37,776 bases of DNA. Origin: Cuspidothrix sp046080125 (GTDB lineage Bacteria; Cyanobacteriota; Cyanobacteriia; Cyanobacteriales; Nostocaceae). The stretch lies in NCBI GenBank assembly GCA_046080125.1, contig JBJTTJ010000242.1, positions 1 through 37,776 on the forward strand. The letters are read 5' to 3'. The notes under the pieces were generated by a model, which ran no database searches, was not told where the DNA came from, and was given only the letters and a program-made list of their open reading frames with translations. Positions 24,252 through 33,319 of the stretch are shown piece after piece. The position numbers and the translations under genes are program-made. Numbering within the stretch: position 1 is the stretch's first letter; each line of letters begins with the position of its first letter.

Positions 24252-27200
24252 TCACATTAACAATTGTAATTGTGACCCCTGTTGATTTTTACTAACTTCT
24301 ATTCTAGCTTGGAAAGCTTCTTTAAGATGGGGCATATGGGTAACGGTGAGGATACAGGCAAAATCAGCAGATATAGCGTTAATTGCTGCAATTAGGCGAT
24401 CGCATCCTTCCCCATCTTGAGTTCCAAAACCTTCATCTACTACTAATAATTGTAAAGCTGCTCCTGCCCTTTGTGCCAATAATTTTGCTAAGGCCAAACG
24501 AATGGCAAAGCTAATTCTAAAAGCTTCTCCTCCCGAATAAGTCTCATAGGAGCGAGTTCCTCTAGCATCAGCAATTAAAATATCTAAAGTATCTATTAGT
24601 TTAGCATTTTTCTTAGTAGATTTGCCACTTCTGCCGGCTTTTTGGGTAATAAATTGGACGTGAAATTGATTAGCACTCAACCGAGAAAGCAATTGATTTG
24701 CTTCTGCTTCTAGTTGGGGTAGAACATTTTCAATCATTAAAGCTTGAATGCCATTTTTACCAAAAGCCTGGGCTAATTCTTGATAGACACGCTGTTGTTG
24801 TTTGCAGATTTGTAATTGTTCTTTTTCCTGTTCATATTGATTTTGTAAAATTTCCAATTGGTGAGTCATTTGTTTTAATTGCCCCAAATGAGAAATTTTA
24901 TCATCTAGTTCCCTTCTGCGGTTTGCCAACTGCTGTTCTAGTGCATTAATTTGAGCCGTTGGATTGTCAATAGTATGCAATTGTTGAATAATATCCTCAA
25001 TTTGTTGAGCTAATATTGCTGTTTCCTGGGTAATTTTTTGCCATGAATTTTCTAGTTCTTGGTATTTATTTTTGAGTTGGGGATATTGTGCTTGTGCTGA
25101 CAATAATTCTTGATAACGTAACTGCCAACCTTGACCTTTACGGAGGCCTTGACGCAGATAATTATGTTGTTCTAAACTATAGCCAATTGCGGTAATTTGT
25201 GTATCTAAAGCAGCAATTTCTTTAGCACAATCAGAATCAGTTTGATCTTGTTGAAGTTGGGTTTGTAATTTAGCAATATCTGCTAACAGTTCTGGTTTTC
25301 TAAGTGTTAATTTTTTCTGCCGTTTGATTGCGTCTTTAATTTCTCCTTGTTTAATTTCTGCCCAACGCAGCTTATCTACCTCATTCCGAACAAGGGCGTG
25401 GTCTTGTTCACTATAATTAAGTTGTTGAATATATTGATCTAATTGCTGAATTTCCACTTGTTCTTGGGGTGCATAATCGCCATTTGCTAAGGAAAGTTCT
25501 AAATCTATTCTTTGTGCAGTAATTTGTAGTAATTGTGCTTGAATGTCGCTGTTAGCTTGTAATTGGGCGGTTAATTTGCCTTTTTGTTCGCGTAAGGCAT
25601 CATAACCTGATAAAATTTGAGATATCTCCCGATATTCCTGTCTGAGTACCTGAATTTCCCGATCTGAAACTGCCATTTGTTCTCGTACTACCCAAAATTG
25701 TTCTTGGGTGTCTTGATATTCTAATTGGGTTTTTTGGACAACTTTACTCCAATGATGTTCGTCTAAATGATGTTCACATAAAGGACAAGTTGCATCAGGA
25801 TTTTGTAACATTTGCAATTTTTGTTCTAGTTCATCCAATAATCTTTCATAATCTCGTTTGTGAGCTTGCAAACGCTCAATAAAATGTCTTCTTTCCTGGC
25901 CTTTTTCTTGGACTCTTTGCAGATAAACGCGCTTTTTTTCTAATTCTTCAATTTGTGTTTCTACCTCCATCACTGCTTGTTGTAGTTGGGGTTGACGATG
26001 ATGTTGATTTTGCAGTTGATTTTCTCTAGCTTGCATTTGTTCTAACCGGGCTACTAAACTAGCATGAGCGCGGTCTAACTTGCTTTGCAAACTTGCTCTT
26101 TGTTGGAATAATGGCGTGACTTGCATTTGTAATTGATCTAAATTTGCCAAATGGTCACGGGCTTGATTTAATTTTAATAAACCTGCTTCGATATCTCCAG
26201 ATTTGCTCAAAGTTTGGGCAATTTCTTGTTCTTGCTGTTCTAAAGCTGCTAATTGAGCTTCTGTTTGTTGTAATTGGCGTTCTAATTCTTGAGTTTGTTT
26301 ATATAACTGTTGTTGTTTTTGTTGTTTTAAATTGGTAACTTGGGTATGTTGTTCAAATTTAGCGGCGAAAATTTCTTCTTGGGATTGGAGATTTTGATAT
26401 TGGGTATAACCGGCTTGAATATCTGTTTGTTGATTGATAACTTTTTCTAAATTGGTTAATTGGGATTTGATGGCTAATTGTTCTTGTTGTAGGCGATCGC
26501 TATCTTGACTTAAATTATCATATCTTTGCCGGACAAAATTTAGTTGTTGTTCCCAATTTTGCCTTTGATGTTGGCGTACTTGCAAACTTTGTAATTGATT
26601 ATTTTCAGAAGCTTGTATTTGTTGTAATTCATTCAGGTGAGCTTCTAAATCTGCGCGTTGGCTTTCTGTTGCTTCCCGTTGCTGAAGTTGGATTTTGATA
26701 TTTTCTAAAGAACGTTCTAGATCTTCACCTCGAAGTTTATAAAGTTTAGAGCTATCCTTTGCCCGTTCTTCTAATTGATCATATTGATTTAATTTTAACA
26801 ATTCTGCCAGAATTTCCTTACGTTCGGCAGGACGTTTGAGCATAAATTCATCGGCCTTACCTTGGCGTAAGTAAGCCGAATTAATAAATGTGTCATAATC
26901 TAGCTTGATGTGTTCGAGAATTATGTCTTGAGTGGCTTTTAAACCCTTACCACTCAAAGCGCGAAATCCGGTGGGAGTTTCAATTTGAAATTCCAAAATG
27001 CTAGTTCCACCTCTGACCCGGTTGCGAATTACCCGATAGGTTTGCTGACCACTTTGAAAAGTGAAATCAACCCGGACTTCTTTTGCTCCAGCATGAATGA
27101 TATCATCCTCGACAGTTGCCCGGCTTTCACCCCATATTACCCAAGTGATAGCTTCTAGGAGAGAAGATTTTCCTGCACCATTAGAACCACAAATACAGGC

Positions 27201-27278
27201 CGTATGCAAACCGCTAAAGTCTAAAGCTGCATCACGGTAACTCAGAAAGTTTTTGATAATAAGTTGGACTGGGATCAT
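24252..27278 (-). CDS. sbcC: exonuclease subunit SbcC (Rad50-like)
   Basis: SMC-like ATPase that with the nuclease SbcD processes DNA hairpins and double-strand ends. The 1008-residue protein has an N-terminal ATPase lobe with P-loop GSNGAGKS (31-38) and Q-rich coiled-coil arms (about 180-490 and 510-830). The zinc-hook CPLC is at 498-501, almost exactly central, and the C-terminal lobe has the ABC signature YSGGEAFRIS (914-923) and Walker B LLVVDEGFG. All motifs are intact. sbcD is not adjacent, as in several cyanobacteria. Several HIP1 sites lie within the coding sequence. Confidence 0.95.
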   Translation of the reverse strand: MIPVQLIIKNFLSYRDAALDFSGLHTACICGSNGAGKSSLLEAITWVIWGESRATVEDDIIHAGAKEVRVDFTFQSGQQTYRVIRNRVRGGTSILEFQIETPTGFRALSGKGLKATQDIILEHIKLDYDTFINSAYLRQGKADEFMLKRPAERKEILAELLKLNQYDQLEERAKDSSKLYKLRGEDLERSLENIKIQLQQREATESQRADLEAHLNELQQIQASENNQLQSLQVRQHQRQNWEQQLNFVRQRYDNLSQDSDRLQQEQLAIKSQLTNLEKVINQQTDIQAGYTQYQNLQSQEEIFAAKFEQHTQVTNLKQQKQQQLYKQTQELERQLQQTEAQLAALEQQEQEIAQTLSKSGDIEAGLLKLNQARDHLANLDQLQMQVTPLFQQRASLQSKLDRAHASLVARLEQMQARENQLQNQHHRQPQLQQAVMEVETQIEELEKKRVYLQRVQEKGQERRHFIERLQAHKRDYERLLDELEQKLQMLQNPDATCPLCEHHLDEHHWSKVVQKTQLEYQDTQEQFWVVREQMAVSDREIQVLRQEYREISQILSGYDALREQKGKLTAQLQANSDIQAQLLQITAQRIDLELSLANGDYAPQEQVEIQQLDQYIQQLNYSEQDHALVRNEVDKLRWAEIKQGEIKDAIKRQKKLTLRKPELLADIAKLQTQLQQDQTDSDCAKEIAALDTQITAIGYSLEQHNYLRQGLRKGQGWQLRYQELLSAQAQYPQLKNKYQELENSWQKITQETAILAQQIEDIIQQLHTIDNPTAQINALEQQLANRRRELDDKISHLGQLKQMTHQLEILQNQYEQEKEQLQICKQQQRVYQELAQAFGKNGIQALMIENVLPQLEAEANQLLSRLSANQFHVQFITQKAGRSGKSTKKNAKLIDTLDILIADARGTRSYETYSGGEAFRISFAIRLALAKLLAQRAGAALQLLVVDEGFGTQDGEGCDRLIAAINAISADFACILTVTHMPHLKEAFQARIEVSKNQQGSQLQLLM

Positions 27279-27462
27279 TTAGGCTATGGTGCCACATTTA
27301 CAATTGTGATAGGTTAACAGTACAGATGGACTTTTTGTTAGTTTAGCTATCTAATAAGCAGGTTTCTAGTCTTGAAGACATCAATTTTACAAAAATTTAC
27401 AATCAGCAGCGGATTTTTTACCAATGTAAACCGAAAGAATCATCAAATATCCCGTTTTTATT

Positions 27463-27481
27463 CCCCTCACTTGTGAAGGGG
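27463..27481. repeat. short CCCCT/AGGGG hairpin repeat
   Basis: CCCCT (27463-27467) and AGGGG (27477-27481) pair, with CAC/GTG inside and a bulged A. Similar in form to the hairpin at 20340-20363 and the segment inside speA. It lies 185 bases upstream of sbcC in otherwise featureless AT-rich sequence. Confidence 0.55.
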
Positions 27482-27544
27482 CAAAAATATTTAGTACACC
27501 ATGAGAGACTTTTCAAACAACCTCTGAGAGAAATTGAGGATTAA

Positions 27545-27649
27545 TTATTTCTTGGTTGTGAAAATAGTGGTAAACATCATCAACATTCCACCTAAAATAA
27601 TTGCGATCGCTAACCCTCCAGCCAGTAAATCTAACATTTGATTATCCAT
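27545..27649 (-). CDS. 34-residue single-pass membrane peptide
   Basis: Begins MDNQMLDLLAGGLAIAIILG, continues with a Met-rich hydrophobic stretch, and ends TTIFTTKK: one membrane helix with an acidic N-terminus and a basic tail, the form of small subunits of photosynthetic or respiratory complexes. AGGA five bases before the ATG is a good ribosome binding site; an ATG two codons upstream (27655) is also possible. It does not match the PetM, PetN, PsbM, PsaM or PsbX sequences I remember. Position between sbcC and the cobalamin gene gives no clue. Confidence 0.6.
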   Translation of the reverse strand: MDNQMLDLLAGGLAIAIILGGMLMMFTTIFTTKK

Positions 27650-27702
27650 CGTCATCCTATATCCTATTTATTTATTGATCTATTAGGTAGTTTACTGTTA
27701 AT

Positions 27703-27725
27703 GGGCAACCATGGGAGGATTGCCC
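27703..27725. terminator. hairpin downstream of the cobalamin adenosyltransferase gene
   Basis: GGGCAA (27703-27708) and TTGCCC (27720-27725) pair around an 11-base loop, 19 bases after the stop on the minus strand. No U-run follows, so it may be a repeat and not a terminator. Confidence 0.3.
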
Positions 27726-27743
27726 CTACAGAGGTTTTCTAGT

Positions 27744-28880
27744 CTAAAAATCTACGCCGCGTTTGAGTTCTACCCCTTGATTGGCATAGTGTTTATGACA
27801 ATAAACCTCCGAGTGAATACTAGCTAAATCAAAGTAAGCGGGATGATTTTGACAGCGACCTGTGATAATCACTTCCGTATCACGGGGTTTACGTAATAAG
27901 GCTTGAACGATGGGATCAACAGGTAACAATTCTAAATCAACGGTAGGATTAAGTTCATCGAGGATGATAGTTTTATACACACCAGAGGCGATCGCTATTT
28001 TAGCAATTTCCCAACCTCTCTGAGCTTCTATATAGTCTAGATCTTGACGAGAATTACGCCAAACAATGGCATCTCGCCCACAACGTTGATGATCTACCAC
28101 ATCTGGATAGGACTGCTGTAAAGCGGCGATCGCGGCATCTTCAGTATATCCACTACCACCCTTGAGCCACTGCATAATTAACACACGGGTAGATCCAGGA
28201 TGATTAATTCCCCGACCAATGGCTTTTAAAGCCTTACCCAAGGCACTGGTAGATTTTCCCTTGCCAGCACCAGTATAAACTTCTACACCTTCAATAAACA
28301 TTGCTGCTGCGGTTGGGTGATGGTGGGGTTTCATTTCCGAATGCAAATCCGCAATATCTAATAATTCCTGGGGTGCGGCGCGTCCTGTGGTGATAATTTC
28401 CAATTCCTGGGGTTTAGATTTTAAAGTTTTCACTACTTCATCCACTGATAGCAAACCCAAATCCAAAACCGGGTTAATTTCATCCAGGACGACAACGGAG
28501 TATAAACCAGAGGCGATCGCCCCTTTAGCCACATCCCAACCTCGTGCAGCTTCCGTTCTGTCAAAAGCTGTAATTTGATCATGGCTAAAAAATTCTGCCC
28601 TACCGGTGCGAACCTGGTCAATTAAATGGGGAAATCCGCGTTGTAAAGCTGCGATCGCCCCATCCTCGTCATAATCCCGTTCTGGGCCTTTCAAAAACCG
28701 CAGCAGTAACACACGGTGAGAATCCCCTGGTGTTTTGATTCCCAAACCAATCGAGCGCAAAACCACCCCTAAAGCCGCTTGGGACTTACCTTTCCCCACA
28801 CCATCATAGACGTGAATTTGACCCGTCAGCCGTTCAGAACGCACTTGCGCTGTGCGAATACCGATGCCGTTCCTTGTCAT
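27744..28880 (-). CDS. cobO: tandem-domain cob(I)yrinic acid a,c-diamide/cobalamin adenosyltransferase
   Basis: Transfers the adenosyl group of ATP to the cobalt of corrinoids. The 378-residue protein is two CobO/BtuR domains in a row. Domain 1 has P-loop GVGKGKS (27-33) and VLDEINPVLDLGLL (131-144); domain 2 has GAGKGKS (204-210) and ILDELNPTVDLELL (307-320), a repeat period of about 176 residues. Single-domain CobO proteins are about 200 residues. Both P-loops and acidic motifs are intact, so both halves may bind ATP, possibly acting as an intramolecular dimer. No cobalamin riboswitch was recognised upstream. Confidence 0.9.
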   Translation of the reverse strand: MTRNGIGIRTAQVRSERLTGQIHVYDGVGKGKSQAALGVVLRSIGLGIKTPGDSHRVLLLRFLKGPERDYDEDGAIAALQRGFPHLIDQVRTGRAEFFSHDQITAFDRTEAARGWDVAKGAIASGLYSVVVLDEINPVLDLGLLSVDEVVKTLKSKPQELEIITTGRAAPQELLDIADLHSEMKPHHHPTAAAMFIEGVEVYTGAGKGKSTSALGKALKAIGRGINHPGSTRVLIMQWLKGGSGYTEDAAIAALQQSYPDVVDHQRCGRDAIVWRNSRQDLDYIEAQRGWEIAKIAIASGVYKTIILDELNPTVDLELLPVDPIVQALLRKPRDTEVIITGRCQNHPAYFDLASIHSEVYCHKHYANQGVELKRGVDF

Positions 28881-29100
28881 ATTTTACAATTTTGAGAAGC
28901 TATAAAGTGGCAATTCCCTATCTTAGCGAAACTAGACTCAAGATTGTCGTCTTTCTTCCTAAGTACGGCAGTTTGATGGTTGTATTCTTAAAATCCGTGA
29001 AAATATCTTCGATACCCAGATCCAAAAATGTCACAATAATGAGATAATTTGCCATGATTCAGTATGCTATGGGAAAACTCATCCTACCCCCAAAACCATT

Positions 29101-29631
29101 ATGTCTGATGAATTATCACTACCTATAATCTTACCTATCGGAGCAGTTGTTTTTGAGATCTTATTTTTACTCGCTGCCATTCCTATCGAGGCTTTTGTTT
29201 TAAAAAAATGGCTGAAGTTCGACAAAAGAACTAGTGTTTTTTATGCTATATCCATCAATGTTTTTTCTAGTGTCATTGGTTGGATTATATTTTTTACGGT
29301 CGAGCCGATGTTGCCAATTGGGATTAAATCAGAACTGATGAATTATATATTCTTTAATAAAATCAAAGATCCTAATATTAGCAGCTTGATAATTTTCTTA
29401 TCATTTACTATTTTCATCAGCACTTTTTTAGTTAAATTCTTACTCATGAAGTTGTTAATCATATTCATGGATGAAGCAGGTCAAAAAGCCGAAATTACTT
29501 CTTCCCCAGAAAGATCCCTATATATGAGTCTAGCTAAGTTACAAACTACTAATCTGATCACGTCCACATTAATTGCTAATGCTCTCAGTTACACGGCTAT
29601 TACAGCCATCATATTAATTCGATTTCGCTAA
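29101..29631 (+). CDS. fraC: filament integrity protein FraC
   Basis: A 176-residue membrane protein with hydrophobic segments at about 8-32, 45-68 and 93-123 and a further one at the C-terminus. It is the first gene of a cluster whose order and sizes (about 180, 340 and 260 residues) match fraC-fraD-fraE of Anabaena. FraC is needed for filament integrity and for septal localisation of FraD in heterocystous cyanobacteria. The assignment rests on the cluster context plus the membrane profile, not on a motif. fraD begins 27 bases later. Confidence 0.88.
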   Translation: MSDELSLPIILPIGAVVFEILFLLAAIPIEAFVLKKWLKFDKRTSVFYAISINVFSSVIGWIIFFTVEPMLPIGIKSELMNYIFFNKIKDPNISSLIIFLSFTIFISTFLVKFLLMKLLIIFMDEAGQKAEITSSPERSLYMSLAKLQTTNLITSTLIANALSYTAITAIILIRFR

Positions 29632-29658
29632 ACTCCAGATTCACTAAGAGGCAATCAA

Positions 29659-30672
29659 ATGAACTCATTATTTAAGGATATATTAGGCATCTTTACATAT
29701 ATTCAAGGCTTATTTACCGGCGTACAAAAACTATTTACACCGCCTAAAGCATACTCATGGCAAACACTTATTTACTTGAGTCTGTTTTCTTGGGGAATAT
29801 CATCTTTAGCCGTGGGGTATATCAAAGATATAATTGCCTTTTGTGGTTGGTTATTTCTATTAGCAGGAACAGCTTGGTATACCACGGATGATCCTTTAAG
29901 AGTTCCGGGAACTTTTATGCCGGTAGGGGCAGTAATTACAGGATTTTTAGTTAGTGTATTTGCCTTTGGACATAAGGAGAGTATATTAACATCAAATACT
30001 ATAGTGATTTGGCCAACCATAGCCGCCATTGTCACTGCTATCCCTAATTTCTTTGAAGGTACAGGTGGAACAGCAGCAAAAACCAAACTTCCTAAGATTC
30101 AAGATCGCCAAAAAGTTGTGGTTTTGTTAGCCTGGTGTATGTTACTTAGTTGTTGGCTTCAATTTTACTTTGTCATAGATAAATGGTTGCAAGAATATCC
30201 CAGTTTACGGGCAGATAACTTTCAAAAAAGTGCTTTTGTGATTAGGTTAGAACGGCCCCAGAAAAAACCCAAAATAGGTGATTTGATTTTAAATAAAATC
30301 CAATTTTTAGTTACTACCCAAATTGACAAAAAACCTTGGTCAGAAGTAGAGAAATGGTTAATAGACGTTAATCAACGACTAGGTAATATAGGTAGAAGAA
30401 GCATTGAAAATAATTTAGGTGAATCGAAAGAAAAACTTCTTTGGCGAATTGAACCCCGTGTGGTAAATGTCAAATCTGGATATAGACTCGATATTCTGAT
30501 GATTTGGGCAGGCCCTAGCGCCAATAACCAAGGATATTATTGGCAAAAATCTTGTTTAATTCAACCTTCTGGTGGTAGTACACAAACGGAAAATAAAAAC
30601 GCGGTGGCGACTATTTCTTGCGATCGCGTCAATAAATTTATCCTTGGTTCACCCCCCGAAAACAAGGGGTAG
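29659..30672 (+). CDS. fraD: filament integrity/septal junction protein FraD
   Basis: A 337-residue protein with five probable membrane helices in the first ~180 residues (TLIYLSLFSWGISSLAVGY, DIIAFCGWLFLLAGTAW, FMPVGAVITGFLVSVFAF, IVIWPTIAAIVTAIPNFF, VVVLLAWCMLLSCWLQFYFV) and then a ~150-residue soluble, presumably periplasmic domain. This is the FraD arrangement; FraD is a structural part of septal junctions that connect the cytoplasms of neighbouring cells. AAGAGG stands before the ATG. The last codons run through an ACCCC...GGGGT inverted repeat. Confidence 0.9.
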   Translation: MNSLFKDILGIFTYIQGLFTGVQKLFTPPKAYSWQTLIYLSLFSWGISSLAVGYIKDIIAFCGWLFLLAGTAWYTTDDPLRVPGTFMPVGAVITGFLVSVFAFGHKESILTSNTIVIWPTIAAIVTAIPNFFEGTGGTAAKTKLPKIQDRQKVVVLLAWCMLLSCWLQFYFVIDKWLQEYPSLRADNFQKSAFVIRLERPQKKPKIGDLILNKIQFLVTTQIDKKPWSEVEKWLIDVNQRLGNIGRRSIENNLGESKEKLLWRIEPRVVNVKSGYRLDILMIWAGPSANNQGYYWQKSCLIQPSGGSTQTENKNAVATISCDRVNKFILGSPPENKG

Positions 30673-30705
30673 AAATTGTAAGATATGGCATTTACTAAGA
30701 AGCGT

Positions 30706-30780
30706 GAGGTACAGAGTTTTTTAGTTTTAGGGAACAGAGAACTCTTAACTGGGAAGAATAAATAAATTACGGTGTACCTC
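30706..30780 (+). promoter_or_regulatory. nested inverted repeats between fraD and fraE
   Basis: GAGGTACA (30706-30713) is complementary to TGTACCTC (30773-30780), and the adjoining AGAGTT (30713-30718) to AACTCT (30740-30745). The spacer transcript could fold into a two-step stem with a 27-base bulge on the 3' side, 59 bases before the fraE ATG. Confidence 0.35.
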
Positions 30781-30839
30781 ATAAGACTGGGAACAGCTAT
30801 AAATCCGACTCGAATATAGACTCACCAAAATGCACGATT

Positions 30840-31619
30840 ATGAATGTAATTAGAACCTTTGTTATGGCTAAAAATGTGTGTCAGGAAGTGATCCGCGATC
30901 GCATTCTGTACATCATCGGTTTTTATGGCATTATCCTGGCCATTGCTTTCCGCGCTATTCCCGAATTTGCTACCACCACATCTGATAAAATATTTCTAGA
31001 TTTTGGTTTAGCCATTATCAATGTCATGGCTTTAATTGTGGCTATATTTGTCGGTACGGGATTAATTAATAAAGAAATTGAAAAACGTACTATCTTAGTA
31101 TTGATTGCTAAACCTATTACCCGCAGTGAATTTATTACCAGTAAATATTTAGGATTATCGGCTGTTTTAGTCCTTCTAGTTGGGTCTATGACAATTATTT
31201 ATTTAGGATTTTTGCAATTTGGCAAGGTATCCTATTCAATTAGCAGTATTCTCCTAGCTAGTTTGTTTATATTTTTACAGTTATCTTTGATAACTGCGAT
31301 CGCCATTACTCTGGGAGTTTTTACCAGTTCTCTGATTGCTACAGCGTTAACATTTGCTGTCTATTTAATGGGGAATATTACTCAAGATTTAGTCGCATTA
31401 GGTAAATTAAGTCGTAACCCTGGCATGGAACGTATTACCCAGGGTTTATATTTGATATTACCAGATTTATCTAGATTAGATCTAAAAAATGATGCTGTTT
31501 ATGGTTTACAAGCACTACCAGATACTATTACATTAATTACTAATGCTGGTTATGGTTTGCTTTATAGTTTTATGTTATTAGCGATCGCTATTCTCATCTT
31601 CTTACGCAGAGAGTTTTAA
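30840..31619 (+). CDS. fraE: filament integrity ABC-2-type permease FraE
   Basis: A 259-residue membrane protein with six hydrophobic segments, resembling ABC-2 permeases. It begins MNVIRTFVMAKNVCQEVIRDRILYIIGF and has the family's NKEIEKRTILVLIAKPITRSEFI loop after the second helix. Third position in the fra cluster identifies it as FraE, which is required for filament integrity and heterocyst function. No ABC ATPase gene is next to it, so the partner must be encoded elsewhere. A 167-base spacer with inverted repeats separates it from fraD, longer than the fraC-fraD gap. It converges with trpE with 18 bases between stops. Confidence 0.9.
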   Translation: MNVIRTFVMAKNVCQEVIRDRILYIIGFYGIILAIAFRAIPEFATTTSDKIFLDFGLAIINVMALIVAIFVGTGLINKEIEKRTILVLIAKPITRSEFITSKYLGLSAVLVLLVGSMTIIYLGFLQFGKVSYSISSILLASLFIFLQLSLITAIAITLGVFTSSLIATALTFAVYLMGNITQDLVALGKLSRNPGMERITQGLYLILPDLSRLDLKNDAVYGLQALPDTITLITNAGYGLLYSFMLLAIAILIFLRREF

Positions 31620-31637
31620 TTTTGTAGACAGTAGAGT

Positions 31638-33149
31638 TTATCGTAAACAACGAATTGCTTCTAATAAACCTCTGGCTTTATTCAGTGTTTCTTCATATTC
31701 CTGTTCTGGGTCAGAATCAGCTACCAAACCTGCACCGGCTTGGACTGAGACCGTCTGATTATGTAATACCATAGTTCTGATGGCGATCGCACTATTCAAT
31801 TGTCCTTCAAAGTCGTAATATCCATAGACACCAGAATAAACACCTCTGCGACTGGGTTCTAATTCGTTAATAATTTCCATAGCGCGAATTTTAGGTGCTC
31901 CGCTAACTGTACCAGCAGGAAAACAAGCTTTTAATAAATCCCATGCGGTTTTATCTGGTGCTAACTTACCTATTACATTACTGACAATGTGCATAACATG
32001 AGAGAAACGTTCAATGATCATTAATTCATCAACCTTGACACTACCGTTACTGCACACTCGCCCTAAATCATTGCGTCCTAAATCTACCAACATCACGTGT
32101 TCAGCGATTTCCTTGGGGTCTTGGAGTAAATCAGCAGCTAAAGCTACATCTTCCTGGGCGGTTTTTCCTCTAGGTCTAGTTCCTGCTAGGGGACGAACTG
32201 TGGCGATGATTTCCCCTGCATCATTCCTTTCTGCTTTGACCATGACTTCAGGGCTAGAACCGATAATTTGCCAGTCTTGGAAGTTAAAATAGGCCATGTA
32301 GGGAGAAGGATTGATTTGCCGCAGGGAACGGTACAAGGCGAAGGGATTGCCCGTATATTTTGTAGATAGGCGTTGGGAAATGACTACTTGGAAGATATCA
32401 CCGGCTTTGATATGTGCTTTGGCTTTTTTCACGCTGGCGCAAAATTCTGGGCGGGTAAAGTTGCTAGTGTATTCATCTATTCCCGCTTTGTCCTTGTTTG
32501 TAGGGGCTGTCCAGGCTAATTTGGTGTTTTCTGGTGAAAGGGGTAAAGATAGCTTCTCTACCATTTTCTGAATGCGATCGCTGGCTTTTTGATATGCTAC
32601 CTCTAACCCGGCTGGATCTTGCAAATCTGAGTATGCGATCGCCCAAATTTTCCGTTTTACCTGGTCAAAAACTAATAGCTGGTCTACTTGCATCCATAAA
32701 CCATCAGGAATATTACGCTCATCTTGGGCATGAATTAGTACACGCGACTCAATCCAATTTATTAATTCATAGCCCCAAAACCCAAATAAACCGCCAATTC
32801 CTGAAGGTAATTCTGGTAGTTTTACTGGGTGATAAGGTGCTAAACACTCAGATAGAACTGTAAACGGATCACCTGTAAAAACTTGTTGTGAACCATCTCG
32901 ATATGTTTGGGTGGTTTTATCGCCCCTTACTTCCAAAATCCACAATGGGTCACAACCTAATAAACTATAACGTCCTACGGTTTCTCCTCCTTCTACCGAT
33001 TCCAGCAAAAAGCTGTAGGGTTCATCTGCACAGACTTTATACCAAGCGGACACAGGCGTATCTAAGTCCGCAATGCACTCCTGATACAAGGGTACAAAGT
33101 TACCCTGTGGAGTCAGCTGCTGAAACTGGTCGAAATTGGGAAAAATCAT
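31638..33149 (-). CDS. trpE: anthranilate synthase component I
   Basis: Makes anthranilate from chorismate, using ammonia supplied by the TrpG glutaminase, in tryptophan synthesis. The 503-residue product has the feedback-site motif LLES (48-51) and the chorismate-binding core with GSSPE, RPLAGTRPRG, HVMLVDLGRNDLGRV and SGAPKIRAMEI. The presence of LLES suggests retained tryptophan inhibition. It lies downstream of psaD on the same strand with 170 bases containing two inverted repeats between, so it probably has its own promoter. No trpG is adjacent. Confidence 0.96.
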   Translation of the reverse strand: MIFPNFDQFQQLTPQGNFVPLYQECIADLDTPVSAWYKVCADEPYSFLLESVEGGETVGRYSLLGCDPLWILEVRGDKTTQTYRDGSQQVFTGDPFTVLSECLAPYHPVKLPELPSGIGGLFGFWGYELINWIESRVLIHAQDERNIPDGLWMQVDQLLVFDQVKRKIWAIAYSDLQDPAGLEVAYQKASDRIQKMVEKLSLPLSPENTKLAWTAPTNKDKAGIDEYTSNFTRPEFCASVKKAKAHIKAGDIFQVVISQRLSTKYTGNPFALYRSLRQINPSPYMAYFNFQDWQIIGSSPEVMVKAERNDAGEIIATVRPLAGTRPRGKTAQEDVALAADLLQDPKEIAEHVMLVDLGRNDLGRVCSNGSVKVDELMIIERFSHVMHIVSNVIGKLAPDKTAWDLLKACFPAGTVSGAPKIRAMEIINELEPSRRGVYSGVYGYYDFEGQLNSAIAIRTMVLHNQTVSVQAGAGLVADSDPEQEYEETLNKARGLLEAIRCLR

Positions 33150-33209
33150 AAATAGTGAGTTCAGAATACAGAAGTTTAGAATTTAGAGTCTTTGCTTGTG
33201 ATTACCTAG

Positions 33210-33226
33210 GGTGGGCAATGCCCACC
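33210..33226. repeat. 17-base palindrome between psaD and trpE
   Basis: GGTGGGCAATGCCCACC is perfect apart from its single central base. Sequences like GGTGGGCATTGCCCACC are frequent between cyanobacterial genes, from memory. It could help terminate psaD transcription. Confidence 0.6.
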
Positions 33227-33260
33227 ACATCATAAACGAAAATAGTCAGATGATAAATGA

Positions 33261-33301
33261 TGGGTAATTTAGTCCAAGGTGTGACAATTATCAATTACCC
33301 A
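33261..33301 (-). terminator. inverted repeat following psaD
   Basis: TGGGTAATT (33261-33269) and AATTACCCA (33293-33301) pair perfectly over nine bases around a 23-base loop, 18 bases after the psaD stop on the minus strand. A transcript stop or 3'-end stabiliser is likely for this highly expressed gene, but no U-run follows. Confidence 0.4.
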
Positions 33302-33319
33302 CTACCAGTTACCTAGACA

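Noticed and set aside
28881..29100. Cobalamin riboswitch upstream of the adenosyltransferase gene
   Set aside because: No B12-box-like conserved segment or stem arrangement was recognised in the 220-base leader region.
32014..33151. Plus-strand reading frames opposite trpE
   Set aside because: They are shadows of trpE codons without start signals or domain-like translation.
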